Below are positions 56,623 through 64,000 of a stretch of DNA of 64,000 nucleotides, one piece after another. The translations under genes were made by a program, and so were the position numbers. Each line of letters begins with the position of its first letter. Position 1 is the stretch's first letter. The notes beneath the pieces were generated by a model. The model did no database searches. It saw only the letters and a list, made by a program, of their open reading frames with translations, and was not told where the DNA came from. The stretch is from positions 1,922,001-1,986,000 of the forward strand of contig NZ_CP090064.1 of the NCBI RefSeq assembly GCF_023100685.1, written 5' to 3'. This DNA comes from Proteus vulgaris. GTDB taxonomy: Bacteria; Pseudomonadota; Gammaproteobacteria; Enterobacterales; Enterobacteriaceae.

Positions 56623-57078
56623 ATGTTAACTATAATAAAAGCAGAACCTTCACACTATGATGAAATGATTACAGTTTGGGAGTCATCGGTTAGAGCTACG
56701 CATGCATTTCTATCTGAAAATATTATTTTCTCGCTTAAAAAAAATATTGTAGAAAAGTATTTTCCTATGCTTAATACCTATATTGCGATAGACAATAATA
56801 ATGTTATTCATGGGATCTTGGGTGTGGCAGAAAATAAATTAGAAATGCTCTTTGTTGATGCAAATTCTAGAGGGAATGGTTGTGGTAAATTGCTTACAAC
56901 TTTTGCGATAAATACATTGCATATTGATGAGTTAGATGTAAACGAGCAAAATCCTCAAGCAATTGGTTTTTATCTTTATATTGGATTTGAGCAAGTAGGG
57001 CGCTCTGAAGTAGATGGGCAAGGAAATCCTTTTCCATTATTGCATTTAAGATTAAATAAAAGTAAGTATAAATACTGA
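56623..57078 (+). CDS. GNAT N-acetyltransferase, YjaB-like
   Basis: The 151-residue GNAT protein resembles E. coli YjaB: MLTIIKAEPSHYDEMITVWESSVRATHAFLS, LEMLFVDANSRGNGCGKLL with the acetyl-CoA loop (R-G-x-G-x-G-K), and LDVNEQNPQAIGFYLYIGFEQVGRSEVDGQGNPFPLLHL. The substrate is unknown; YjaB acetylates peptidyl lysine. AGGAAATTAT precedes the ATG. Confidence 0.88.
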   Translation: MLTIIKAEPSHYDEMITVWESSVRATHAFLSENIIFSLKKNIVEKYFPMLNTYIAIDNNNVIHGILGVAENKLEMLFVDANSRGNGCGKLLTTFAINTLHIDELDVNEQNPQAIGFYLYIGFEQVGRSEVDGQGNPFPLLHLRLNKSKYKY

Positions 57079-57244
57079 GAAAAATATTAAAGATATAAAA
57101 TAGAAGAGACAGTGAAAATTATTATTATTTATCTTATATAAATAATAATTATCCACTTAAATTTGATTTATATCGTAATAACACTCATGATTTAATGAAA
57201 TAATTTTTTCATAAATTAATAAATAATATAATAGTGGAATTATT

Positions 57245-57526
57245 ATGAAAAAAAATTTAGTGATTATTTTATCTTTATTCACCCTATCGGCTTGCTCTGA
57301 GTCACAAGAAAATAGAGTTATTGAATATTGCATGGATACATTGAATATTTATAGCACAGTAACAAACGAGCAGTGTCTGTGTTTTTATAATGAAGCGCGT
57401 GATAAATTTTCTTCAACTGAAATTGATAGAATGATCAAATCACCACCAATAAAACAAGATAGTACGCTCACAAGAGAAGGTACAATGTTTTTAACTATTG
57501 CTCATTCATCAAAATGCTTTGAGTGA
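57245..57526 (+). CDS. Unknown small lipoprotein
   Basis: The 93-residue protein has the lipoprotein signal MKKNLVIILSLFTLSAC (Cys17). The mature part has four further Cys (CMDTLN, CLCFYN, KCFE). I do not recognise a family. AGTGGAATTATT precedes the ATG; the Shine-Dalgarno is weak. It is an isolated gene in AT-rich DNA. Confidence 0.65.
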   Translation: MKKNLVIILSLFTLSACSESQENRVIEYCMDTLNIYSTVTNEQCLCFYNEARDKFSSTEIDRMIKSPPIKQDSTLTREGTMFLTIAHSSKCFE

Positions 57527-57565
57527 ATTACCCATATCAAAGGTAAAAATAGGTGAAAGGTACTA

Positions 57566-57595
57566 ATTGCTTATGCTTATATTGCTTATGCTTAT
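57566..57595. repeat. Tandem 15-base repeat
   Basis: ATTGCTTATGCTTAT occurs twice in a row. It lies between two converging small genes and has no known function. Confidence 0.7.
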
Positions 57596-57623
57596 ATAGT
57601 GTTTTTCATTTTCTATACCATTA

Positions 57624-57821
57624 TTACCAAAGATATTGCATAAAGGGTAAATAAGCAAAAACTAAAGCGATGAACATAAACAAAAGACGAAATAATATTT
57701 TTTGTGTTTTTATTGTGGCATAGAGCATGACGATAATAACTGCTACGCAGATATACCAGTAAAATGCTCCAAAGAAAGCTAAGGCAAAAATAGCATCAAT
57801 AATAAAGTGACTATCACTCAT
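57624..57821 (-). CDS. Possible 65-residue membrane protein
   Basis: The frame MSDSHFIIDAIFALAFFGAFYWYI... encodes two hydrophobic segments (about 8-34 and 43-62) separated by TIKTQK, consistent with a small inner-membrane protein. GAGAGAAATAA precedes the ATG. It lies just after the terminator of yciU on the same strand, so it would need read-through or its own promoter. No homologue is recognised. Confidence 0.5.
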   Translation of the reverse strand: MSDSHFIIDAIFALAFFGAFYWYICVAVIIVMLYATIKTQKILFRLLFMFIALVFAYLPFMQYLW

Positions 57822-57838
57822 TTATTTCTCTCTGACAT

Positions 57839-57870
57839 AAAAAATCACCTACTAAAACATAAGCAGGTGA
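57839..57870 (-). terminator. yciU terminator (minus strand)
   Basis: On the minus strand TCACCTGCTTA / TAGTAGGTGA is followed by TTTTTTATG, about 55 bases after the yciU stop. Confidence 0.85.
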
Positions 57871-57925
57871 AGATAAAGGTAATTATCAGGTGCGCAGTAA
57901 AACCGCGTTCTTCAGGGGGCGGATA

Positions 57926-58249
57926 TCAAGATTTCCAAATAATATGGAACATAGGCTGTAATGGATCGCGACTAATTAGGACACGACCAAAAATATCATC
58001 AATATCGGAATCGTCATCAGGTGCAAGACCAATAATCACTTCGCTAAAGCGAGCAGGTGTAACAGGAAGGCCGACAATAAACTGCCAATCATTACCTAAT
58101 GGAACCACTTCAGCTGCGCCTCTTTCTTCAAATTGCAGGTTAAATAGTAATTGATCTGCAACATCCAAATTATCGACTGCTTGAGCTAAAAATAAATCAT
58201 AAGCTTGTTCTAGCGCTTCATCTTCACTAATTAAGGTTGGTTCATTCAT
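57926..58249 (-). CDS. yciU: UPF0263 protein YciU
   Basis: The 107-residue acidic protein matches E. coli YciU in pattern: LISEDEALEQAYDLFLAQAVDNLDVADQLLFNLQFEERG near the start and VIGLAPDDDSDIDDIFGRVLISRD near the end. It is a small DNA-mimic-like protein of unknown role. It lies downstream of clsA on the same strand, the same neighbour pair as in E. coli. Confidence 0.93.
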   Translation of the reverse strand: MNEPTLISEDEALEQAYDLFLAQAVDNLDVADQLLFNLQFEERGAAEVVPLGNDWQFIVGLPVTPARFSEVIIGLAPDDDSDIDDIFGRVLISRDPLQPMFHIIWKS

Positions 58250-58337
58250 GGTAATGCCTGTTTATTATTCCAATAATTATCGCGTTGTTTGTATGATATT
58301 TTTGCTCATTTAGCAAAATATATTGTTACCATTCTGA

Positions 58338-59798
58338 TTATAACAGAGGGCTAAAGAAATAGCAGATACGCTCTAATACACGATTTAAAAATGGTCGTTT
58401 TTCCCATTCATCCATGGTTAATTCTGTAGAGCGGGCAATATAATCATACTGAACAATGCTTAAATCACTTCCAAAACCTTCATCATCAATAACAACGGTA
58501 ATTTCAAAATTTAACCACAAACTACGCATATCAAGATTTACTGAACCTACCATACTGAGTTGCCCATCAACCATGACGCTTTTGGTATGTAATAAGCCAT
58601 CTTCAAACTGAAAGACTTTCACACCTGCTTCAAGCATTTCTGTAAAAAATGCACGACTTGCCCAACGCACAAGAAAAGAGTCATTACTACGAGGCACTAT
58701 AATACTTACCTCAACACCACGCATTGCTGCGGTTGAGATGGCATGTGCAAGATCGTCACTAGGTACAAAATAAGGTGTTGTGAGTACTAATTCTTTTCTT
58801 GCAGAATAAATAGCTGTGATTAAGGATTGTTGAATAAGCTCATCAGGAAATCCTGGGCCTGATGCGATAACCTGTGTTGTGTGACCACTTTCTTGTTCAC
58901 AAGGCATGATATTATCATCAGGCGGTGGTGGTAAGTGACGTTCTCCGGTTTCCATTTCCCAATCAAAGGCATAAATCATCCCTAAAGTGGTTGAAACAGG
59001 GCCTTCCATTCTTACCATAATATCAATCCATTGACCGACGCCTGAATCTTGTTTGAAATAACGAGGATCAACCATATTCATACTTCCTGTGTAGGAAATA
59101 TAGTTATCAATTAAGACGATTTTTCGATGCTGGCGCAAATCCATACGGCGCAAGAAAAAACGGAATAAATTAACATGCAATGATTCGACAAACTCAATAC
59201 CTGCCGCCCTCATCACATCAGGGCCTTTAGTTCGAAAGAAATTCCAACTACCAGCTGAGTCAACCATGATCCTACATTTTACGCCACGTTTAGCCGCTCT
59301 AATTAATGCCTCGGTGACTTCATCAACTAAACCACCTGATTGCCAAATATAAAAGACCATTTCAATGTTGTCGCGTGCATTGTTAATATCACGTGTAATC
59401 GAATTGAGAGAATCTTCACAGGTTGTTAAAAGTTCAATTTTGTTACCTTTAACCCCTTTAATGCCCTGGCGTTTAGCCGTTAATTGGAAAAGAGGCGTTG
59501 CAACATCACTCGTACTTGTCGCAAAGATATGCTTGCATTTTCTTAAGTCTTCAAGCCATGCAACAACAGAAGGCCACATTTGTTTAGCATGCTCAACGCG
59601 TCGTTTACCAAGATGTAATTCACCAAAGGCAAAATAAGCGATAACCCCAACTAGTGGCAGGATATAAATGATTAATAACCATGTCATGGTTGATGTGACA
59701 GGTCGTCGGTGCATTAGGACACGAAATGTGACCCCCGCAATTAATAGCCAATAGAAGAAAAAGGTTAGCCAACTTAATACAGTATAAAATGTTGTCAT
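58338..59798 (-). CDS. clsA: Cardiolipin synthase A
   Basis: The 486-residue protein equals E. coli ClsA in length. It has two N-terminal transmembrane helices and two phospholipase-D HKD motifs, [18 protein letters not shown] and [18 protein letters not shown]. It condenses two phosphatidylglycerol molecules to cardiolipin in the inner membrane. The start is the [13 protein letters not shown]; the in-frame extension upstream is not conserved. It is divergent from yciY, as in E. coli. Confidence 0.97.
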   Translation of the reverse strand: MTTFYTVLSWLTFFFYWLLIAGVTFRVLMHRRPVTSTMTWLLIIYILPLVGVIAYFAFGELHLGKRRVEHAKQMWPSVVAWLEDLRKCKHIFATSTSDVATPLFQLTAKRQGIKGVKGNKIELLTTCEDSLNSITRDINNARDNIEMVFYIWQSGGLVDEVTEALIRAAKRGVKCRIMVDSAGSWNFFRTKGPDVMRAAGIEFVESLHVNLFRFFLRRMDLRQHRKIVLIDNYISYTGSMNMVDPRYFKQDSGVGQWIDIMVRMEGPVSTTLGMIYAFDWEMETGERHLPPPPDDNIMPCEQESGHTTQVIASGPGFPDELIQQSLITAIYSARKELVLTTPYFVPSDDLAHAISTAAMRGVEVSIIVPRSNDSFLVRWASRAFFTEMLEAGVKVFQFEDGLLHTKSVMVDGQLSMVGSVNLDMRSLWLNFEITVVIDDEGFGSDLSIVQYDYIARSTELTMDEWEKRPFLNRVLERICYFFSPLL

Positions 59799-60103
59799 AG
59801 TAGAGCTATTTTCCGTTGAAAATGAATTGCATGAATGAGCAAAAGGCAATTTACTAAAAATAGTTCATTATTTTTGTTATTTGCCGAATGTTGTTATTAA
59901 ATCAGGATTATTATCTCTGTCAAATCTCTTTATTGAGAGATAAGCATTAAATAAGCGATAAGATACAACCCATTATTTATTTTTTCTTTGTGAGAAATGC
60001 TCAAAGAATGGATGAAATTCAAGCAAATTATAAATCGCCCCTTGGATCACAAAATGAACGTCTTATAATACACCACTTATTCGAAAAAATAGGTGCTGAT
60101 AGC
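59799..60103. other. clsA/yciY divergent region
   Basis: No gene; presumed divergent promoters. The reading frame upstream of yciY is open but has no conserved start. Confidence 0.5.
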
Positions 60104-60286
60104 ATGAGACACAGTAGGAATGAAGTTGCACGTTGGCGAATGATGAGACAGGTATTACGTAAACGTCGTCGATGGTTAGAAGGGCAATCTCGTCGTAATT
60201 TCCGAATTTATAAACTGCGTAAACTTGATACTTCTAAAAAACATAGAGCGCTTTTGTTTGTTCAACACATAGAATGGAACTCATAA
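60104..60286 (+). CDS. yciY: Small basic protein YciY
   Basis: The 60-residue protein is very basic: MRHSRNEVARWRMMRQVLRK, then RRRWLEGQSRRNFRIYKLRK. E. coli YciY (57 residues) has the same order, MKRSRTEVGRWRMQRQ and RWLEGQSRRNMRI. AGGTG lies nine bases before the ATG. It probably binds nucleic acid or is a small ribosome-associated protein; the function is unknown. It lies beside clsA as in E. coli. Confidence 0.87.
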   Translation: MRHSRNEVARWRMMRQVLRKRRRWLEGQSRRNFRIYKLRKLDTSKKHRALLFVQHIEWNS

Positions 60287-60330
60287 TTCCACTTTTTAAC
60301 ACTTTATATCAATCATTTTGCTAAACGTTA

Positions 60331-60359
60331 TTGAATATGATTGCTATTTGCATTTAAAC
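60331..60359 (+). promoter_or_regulatory. Presumed tonB promoter
   Basis: TTGAAT, a 17-base spacer and TTAAAC lie 40 bases before the tonB ATG. The segment GATTGCTATTTGCATTTAAA recalls the E. coli tonB promoter, which is Fur-regulated. A clear Fur dyad is not visible. Confidence 0.4.
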
Positions 60360-60399
60360 TAGGGGCATTATTTTTTCTTTAGGTGAAATAAGATCAGTT

Positions 60400-61119
60400 A
60401 TGCGTTGGAAGCTTTGGGTATTCATATCACTCTGTCTGCATGCCTCACTTGTTGCGGCAGCGATGTTGTATGTTGTAGAAGATAAGCCAGTTACACCTGA
60501 GCCTATCTCTATACAAATGTTAGCATTTGCTGCAGATGAGCCTGCTGGCGAACCAGAACCTGTGGTTGAAGAAGTCACACCTCCAGAGCCTGAACCGGTT
60601 GTCGAGCCTGAACCCGAACCAGAGCCTGAGCCTATTCCAGATGTGAAGCCTGTTATCGAAAAACCAATAGAGAAAAAACCAGAACCAAAACCGAAACCTA
60701 AGCCAAAACCAGTGGACAAACCCAAACCGCCTGTTGAGCGACCACAACCTTTAGTTGTTAATAAAGGTAATGATCTCAAAAATCTTAACCCGACGGCAAA
60801 GCCAAGTGATAAAGGTGACGAAAAACCAGTTGCAGTGGCAAGTAGCGGTGAAGGCAAAGTACCTAATGCAGTACGTCAAGGTTTACCTGAATATCCACCA
60901 CGAGCACGCGCTGTGGGGATGGAAGGTTCAATTAAAGTTCGTTTTGATGTTGATGCTGATGGAAGAGTTGATAATGTAGAAATTATTTCAGCTGATCCTA
61001 AAAATGTGTTTGAGCGCGAAGTAAAAAGAGCGATGCGCCAATGGCGTTATGAAAAAATTCCTTATAAAGGAAAAGTGGTTCTGATTGAGTTCAAAATGAC
61101 AGGAATATCAGCAAGCTAA
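60400..61119 (+). CDS. tonB: Energy transducer TonB
   Basis: The 239-residue protein has an N-terminal anchor helix (LWVFISLCLHASLVAAAMLYVV), a long Pro-rich spacer with Glu-Pro repeats (about 50-85) and Lys-Pro repeats (90-115), and the C-terminal TonB domain (PEYPPRARAVGMEGSIKVRFDV, MRQWRYE). With ExbB and ExbD it powers outer-membrane siderophore and vitamin B12 receptors. The start is the ATG of MRWKLWV. A terminator follows and yciA is convergent, as in E. coli. Confidence 0.97.
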   Translation: MRWKLWVFISLCLHASLVAAAMLYVVEDKPVTPEPISIQMLAFAADEPAGEPEPVVEEVTPPEPEPVVEPEPEPEPEPIPDVKPVIEKPIEKKPEPKPKPKPKPVDKPKPPVERPQPLVVNKGNDLKNLNPTAKPSDKGDEKPVAVASSGEGKVPNAVRQGLPEYPPRARAVGMEGSIKVRFDVDADGRVDNVEIISADPKNVFEREVKRAMRQWRYEKIPYKGKVVLIEFKMTGISAS

Positions 61120-61175
61120 TTTTTATAAAATTAGTGGTTAAACAAAGTGATATCATTATTTGATACCAGATAAAT

Positions 61176-61204
61176 AAAAGGCACTTTAATAAGTGCCTTT
61201 TTAG
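61176..61204. terminator. Shared terminator of tonB and yciA
   Basis: AAAAGGCACTT / AAGTGCCTTTTT around TAAT, with a T-run, lies between the convergent genes. In E. coli the tonB terminator is bidirectional too. Confidence 0.92.
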
Positions 61205-61262
61205 TATTTAATTTTTAATGTTTTCACGCTATTCGCCGTAATCGAATTGTCGTAATAGCTTT

Positions 61263-61694
61263 TTATTCCATTGTGCTTGTTAGCGTGAAGTGCGCTTTAC
61301 CTTCAGGTAAGCGACGAGCTGAATTGTTCTCGTCAACAGCAACGTAGGTAAATACAGCCTCTGTTGCACGATAGCGTTGGCCGACAGGTTCTGTGGCGAC
61401 TTTCTTAACCCAGACTTCAATATTAACAGTAATTGAAGAGTTGCCTGTTTTTAAGCAACGTGCGTAGCAACAGACGACATCGCCAACAGCAACAGGTTTA
61501 AGAAAGGTAATGCCCGTTACGCTTACAGTAACGACACGACCTAACGCAATTTCTTTTGCTAAAATTGCACCACCAATGTCCATTTGAGACATTAACCAGC
61601 CACCGAAAATATCACCATTGGCGTTAGTATCAGCAGGCATGGCAAGGGTACGTAAAACGAGCTCACCATTAGGCAAAGATTGTTGTTCAGTCAT
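61263..61694 (-). CDS. yciA: Acyl-CoA thioesterase YciA
   Basis: The 143-residue hotdog-fold thioesterase (E. coli 132) has the family block MPADTNANGDIFGGWLMSQMD with the catalytic Asp, and VVTVSVTGITFLKPVAVGD. It hydrolyses short- and medium-chain acyl-CoA. The start is the ATG of MTEQQSLPNG; the longer upstream reading is not conserved. It is followed by the tonB terminator. Confidence 0.95.
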   Translation of the reverse strand: MTEQQSLPNGELVLRTLAMPADTNANGDIFGGWLMSQMDIGGAILAKEIALGRVVTVSVTGITFLKPVAVGDVVCCYARCLKTGNSSITVNIEVWVKKVATEPVGQRYRATEAVFTYVAVDENNSARRLPEGKAHFTLTSTME

Positions 61695-61844
61695 GGGGAA
61701 TAATGTATCTATTAATGTTGAAACCAAGGAGATATTTACTCGTTATACTTCAAGCCGTAGCGTTACTCGTAGCAACTCATTTATTTGTCGCCTAGCTGTA
61801 CTTGAGTTATTTAGAGTTCACATCTCCCAATAAAATAAAAATGA

Positions 61845-62498
61845 TTATTCAGATTTTGAATGAGCATCATGTGATGTCGGTTTAGATGCTTGTTTTGTCA
61901 TATCATCTGATAATAGGTTTTCACCATTTTGCGGGGCTTCTTCTTCAGTTTGTTCTTCTGGTAAACGATTATTCCAGATATAAACTACACTGGCGATAGT
62001 AAAGATAAAGGTCAAAATGGTTAAACCGAAGACTTTAAAATTAACCCAAGTCTCTTCTGGTAAAGAGAATGCCACGTAGATATTACCTAAGGCACAAGCA
62101 AAAAAGAAAATCACCCAAGCTATATTTACTTTTTTCCAATTAGCCGCAGGCATGGCAAGCTCTTTACCTAACATTCTTTCCATTAATGTTTTAGGTGTAA
62201 ATAGTTGCATACCAATTAATACAACGGCAAAAATGGCATATATGGCCGTGACTTTCCATTTAATAAAATCAGCCGAATGGAAGAAGATAGTTAATGAGCC
62301 AAAAATAGTGACAACAATAGCCGTAATGAGTGGTGCTTTTTCAACTTTATGGAAAATAAGCCACGTCAAGCCGACTGAAATCCACGTAGCGACAATTAAT
62401 GCACCTGAAGCGTAGAAAATATCTTGCCATTTATAGAAGATAAAAAACACTAATAGTGGAGCGAAATCAAGTAATTGCTTAAGCCAGCCATTTTTCAT
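61845..62498 (-). CDS. yciB: Inner-membrane protein YciB (IspZ family)
   Basis: The 217-residue protein has about five transmembrane helices and the family motifs DFAPLLVFFIFYKW near the start, VEKAPLITAIVV, FIKWKVTAIYAIF and ERMLGKEL. The C-terminal tail of roughly 35 residues, QTEEEAPQNGEN... is hydrophilic and makes it longer than E. coli YciB (179). YciB has a role in envelope biogenesis, possibly with the divisome. It lies upstream of yciA, as in E. coli. Confidence 0.95.
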   Translation of the reverse strand: MKNGWLKQLLDFAPLLVFFIFYKWQDIFYASGALIVATWISVGLTWLIFHKVEKAPLITAIVVTIFGSLTIFFHSADFIKWKVTAIYAIFAVVLIGMQLFTPKTLMERMLGKELAMPAANWKKVNIAWVIFFFACALGNIYVAFSLPEETWVNFKVFGLTILTFIFTIASVVYIWNNRLPEEQTEEEAPQNGENLLSDDMTKQASKPTSHDAHSKSE

Positions 62499-62806
62499 AA
62501 CAAATAGGAACCTATGGTAATTAAATTCATAAACTAGGCTATTCTAATGCAAAGCGACAGGAAATGGGTAAACAATTGCATATCTTTAATTATGAAGTGC
62601 TGATTTATATAAAAAACACGGTTTTCCTCTGAAATAACTCAATGAAAAATCAACATAATTGCATTTAGGGGGAATTAAAATTAAAGCTTGAGTTATGAAA
62701 GGGGATTTTAATATCACTCTAGTATATGATTCAGTAACTCATCAACATTATCGCTACTTTTTGATGAATGCATAGATAAAAAAGTATTTCTGATAAGAGG
62801 AAATCA
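62499..62806. other. yciB/SulP divergent region
   Basis: About 300 bases without a recognised gene, holding divergent promoters. Confidence 0.5.
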
Positions 62807-64000
62807 ATGAACGGAAAAAGAATAATAAAATGGATGCCAGGATTAGGCTTATTGTTTAATTATAAGCGTGATTATTTTGGCTATGACTTAAAAGCAGGGC
62901 TTTCTGTTGCCGCCGTTGCATTGCCAGTCGCAATTGCTTATACCGAATTATTAGGGATTAACCCAATTGTTGGATTATATGCCTGTATTTTTCCGATGAT
63001 TATTTATGCGTTATTTGGCACATCGCGGCAGTTAATTACAGGGCCTGATGCCGCAACTTGTGCTGTTATTGCTGCCGTTGTTATTCCATTATCTGCTGGT
63101 GACGAGAATGCTAGATGGCAACTTGCAATTATTATGACGGCAATGACGGGATTTTGGTGTATTTTAGCCAGCCATTTTCGGTTAGGGGCTTTTACTGATT
63201 TTCTATCTCGACCTATTTTACAAGGACTTTTAAATGGTGTCGCGATCACCATTATGGTTGGGCAAATCAGCAAAGTATTTGGTTTTGATACTTCCCCCGA
63301 TCACCTAATTGAAAAATTAATTGAAGTTCCATTTCGATTAATGGATGCGCATTTACCCACAGTGTTAATGTCTGCAATAACATTAGCACTCTTATTAGGC
63401 ATTCGTTATTTTCGTAGTCGATGGCCAGCCCCTTTAATTGCGATGGTCGTGATGACGTATTTAAGTTGGCAATTTGATTTAGCAAGCTTTGGTATTGCTA
63501 TCGTAGATAAAGATGCAGGAAATGTTGATCTGTTTTTACCTGTTGTATCTATGACGGGATTCCATCCTGGTGTCTTGAGAGAATTGTTAGTTCCATCTAT
63601 AAACTTGGCAGTTATTAGCTTCGTGAGTTTTATGATGACGGCCCGCAGTTTTGCCAGTAAGAACGGTTATGATGTCGATGCAGATCAAGAGTTAAAAGCG
63701 TTAGGTATTGCCAATATTGCGGCAGCGCTTTCTCAAGGATTTGCGGTTAGTGCGGCAAGTAGTCGTACTGCAGTCAATGACTCTGTTGGTGGGAAAACGC
63801 AGTTAGTTTCTATTATCGCAGCACTGGTTATTCTGCTAGTACTATTATTTATGACTGATTTTCTCGCCTATATTCCATTATCTTCATTAGGCATAGTCTT
63901 GATTGTTTCTTCATGGTCTTTACTAAGTATTCGTCATATTTGGTCTTATCGTAAACGTAATAAACAAGCATTTACCTTGGCATCATTCACCTTATTAGCT
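62807..64000 (+). CDS. SulP family anion transporter, 5' part
   Basis: The frame runs off the window after 398 codons. It starts MNGKRIIKWMPGLGLLFNYK after AAGAGGAAATCA. It has the SulP signature region KAGLSVAAVALPVAIAYTELLGINPIVGLYA and the FGTSRQLITGPDAATCAVIAAVV helix-3 motif, followed by several more helices. SulP proteins move sulfate, bicarbonate or dicarboxylates; E. coli DauA is a succinate carrier. A C-terminal STAS domain would be expected beyond the window. The substrate is unknown. Confidence 0.9.
   Translation, partial: MNGKRIIKWMPGLGLLFNYKRDYFGYDLKAGLSVAAVALPVAIAYTELLGINPIVGLYACIFPMIIYALFGTSRQLITGPDAATCAVIAAVVIPLSAGDENARWQLAIIMTAMTGFWCILASHFRLGAFTDFLSRPILQGLLNGVAITIMVGQISKVFGFDTSPDHLIEKLIEVPFRLMDAHLPTVLMSAITLALLLGIRYFRSRWPAPLIAMVVMTYLSWQFDLASFGIAIVDKDAGNVDLFLPVVSMTGFHPGVLRELLVPSINLAVISFVSFMMTARSFASKNGYDVDADQELKALGIANIAAALSQGFAVSAASSRTAVNDSVGGKTQLVSIIAALVILLVLLFMTDFLAYIPLSSLGIVLIVSSWSLLSIRHIWSYRKRNKQAFTLASFTLLA

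Noticed and set aside
60354..60857. Minus-strand frame with Gly-Ser repeats opposite tonB
   Set aside because: The repeats mirror the Glu-Pro and Lys-Pro codons of tonB on the other strand.

Overview
The window is AT-rich chromosomal DNA of a gammaproteobacterium of the Proteus group (Morganellaceae). The glutathione S-transferase at 27.1-27.7 kb closely resembles, from memory, the characterised Proteus mirabilis GST B1-1 but is not identical to it, so a Proteus species near P. mirabilis is likely; the exact species cannot be fixed by reading. Most genes are core enterobacterial genes whose neighbours match blocks of the Escherichia coli map. Single genes or small low-GC cassettes are inserted at several block boundaries.

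Layout. 0-13.7 kb: ldtE (partial)-lpp-pykF, two tRNA-Val(GAC) genes, mdtK, ribC, cfa, punC/punR, purR, the tiny cytochrome bd subunit gene cydH, and sodB. A coiled-coil orphan gene lies between ldtE and lpp, and a choloylglycine-hydrolase-family gene between lpp and pykF. 14.0-17.5 kb: an accessory stretch with three unknown or secreted genes, a TauE-type transporter and an OB-fold lipoprotein. 17.9-25.9 kb: grxD, rnt, gloA, ydhL, slyA, slyB, anmK, pdxH, tyrS, pdxY. 26-28.6 kb: an immunity-like pair, gst, and a DUF3592 membrane protein. 28.9-45.9 kb: fabI, sapABCDF, a RyhB small RNA, pspF/pspABC, pspD-ycjX-ycjF, tyrR, tpx, mppA. 46.5-52 kb: an Ail-type porin-like protein, a DUF4377 lipoprotein, zntB, the FnrS small RNA, ttcA, a HydN-like ferredoxin, leuE. 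52.3-57.8 kb: an accessory block with a nucleotidyltransferase, ABM monooxygenase, pentapeptide-repeat protein, two tandem Ail-like proteins, a YjaB-like acetyltransferase and a small lipoprotein. 57.9-64 kb: yciU, clsA, yciY, tonB, yciA, yciB and the start of a SulP transporter that runs off the end.

How the genes work together. Envelope maintenance is prominent: Lpp and an L,D-transpeptidase, SlyB, AnmK, MppA, ClsA, YciB, the Psp stress response and the Sap peptide/polyamine transporter. Iron and oxygen control are linked inside the window. A Fur-box-driven RyhB lies upstream of sapA and carries an 8-nt perfect complement to the sodB start region. A class-II-like FNR site precedes FnrS downstream of zntB. 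In E. coli both RNAs repress sodB, and that sodB homologue is present here. No phage, insertion sequence, CRISPR array or complete secretion system was seen. The most interesting items are the two conserved small RNAs and their sites, the unannotated cydH micro-gene, the immunity-like pair without a visible toxin, and a candidate hidden minus-strand transcript at 46.2-46.3 kb.
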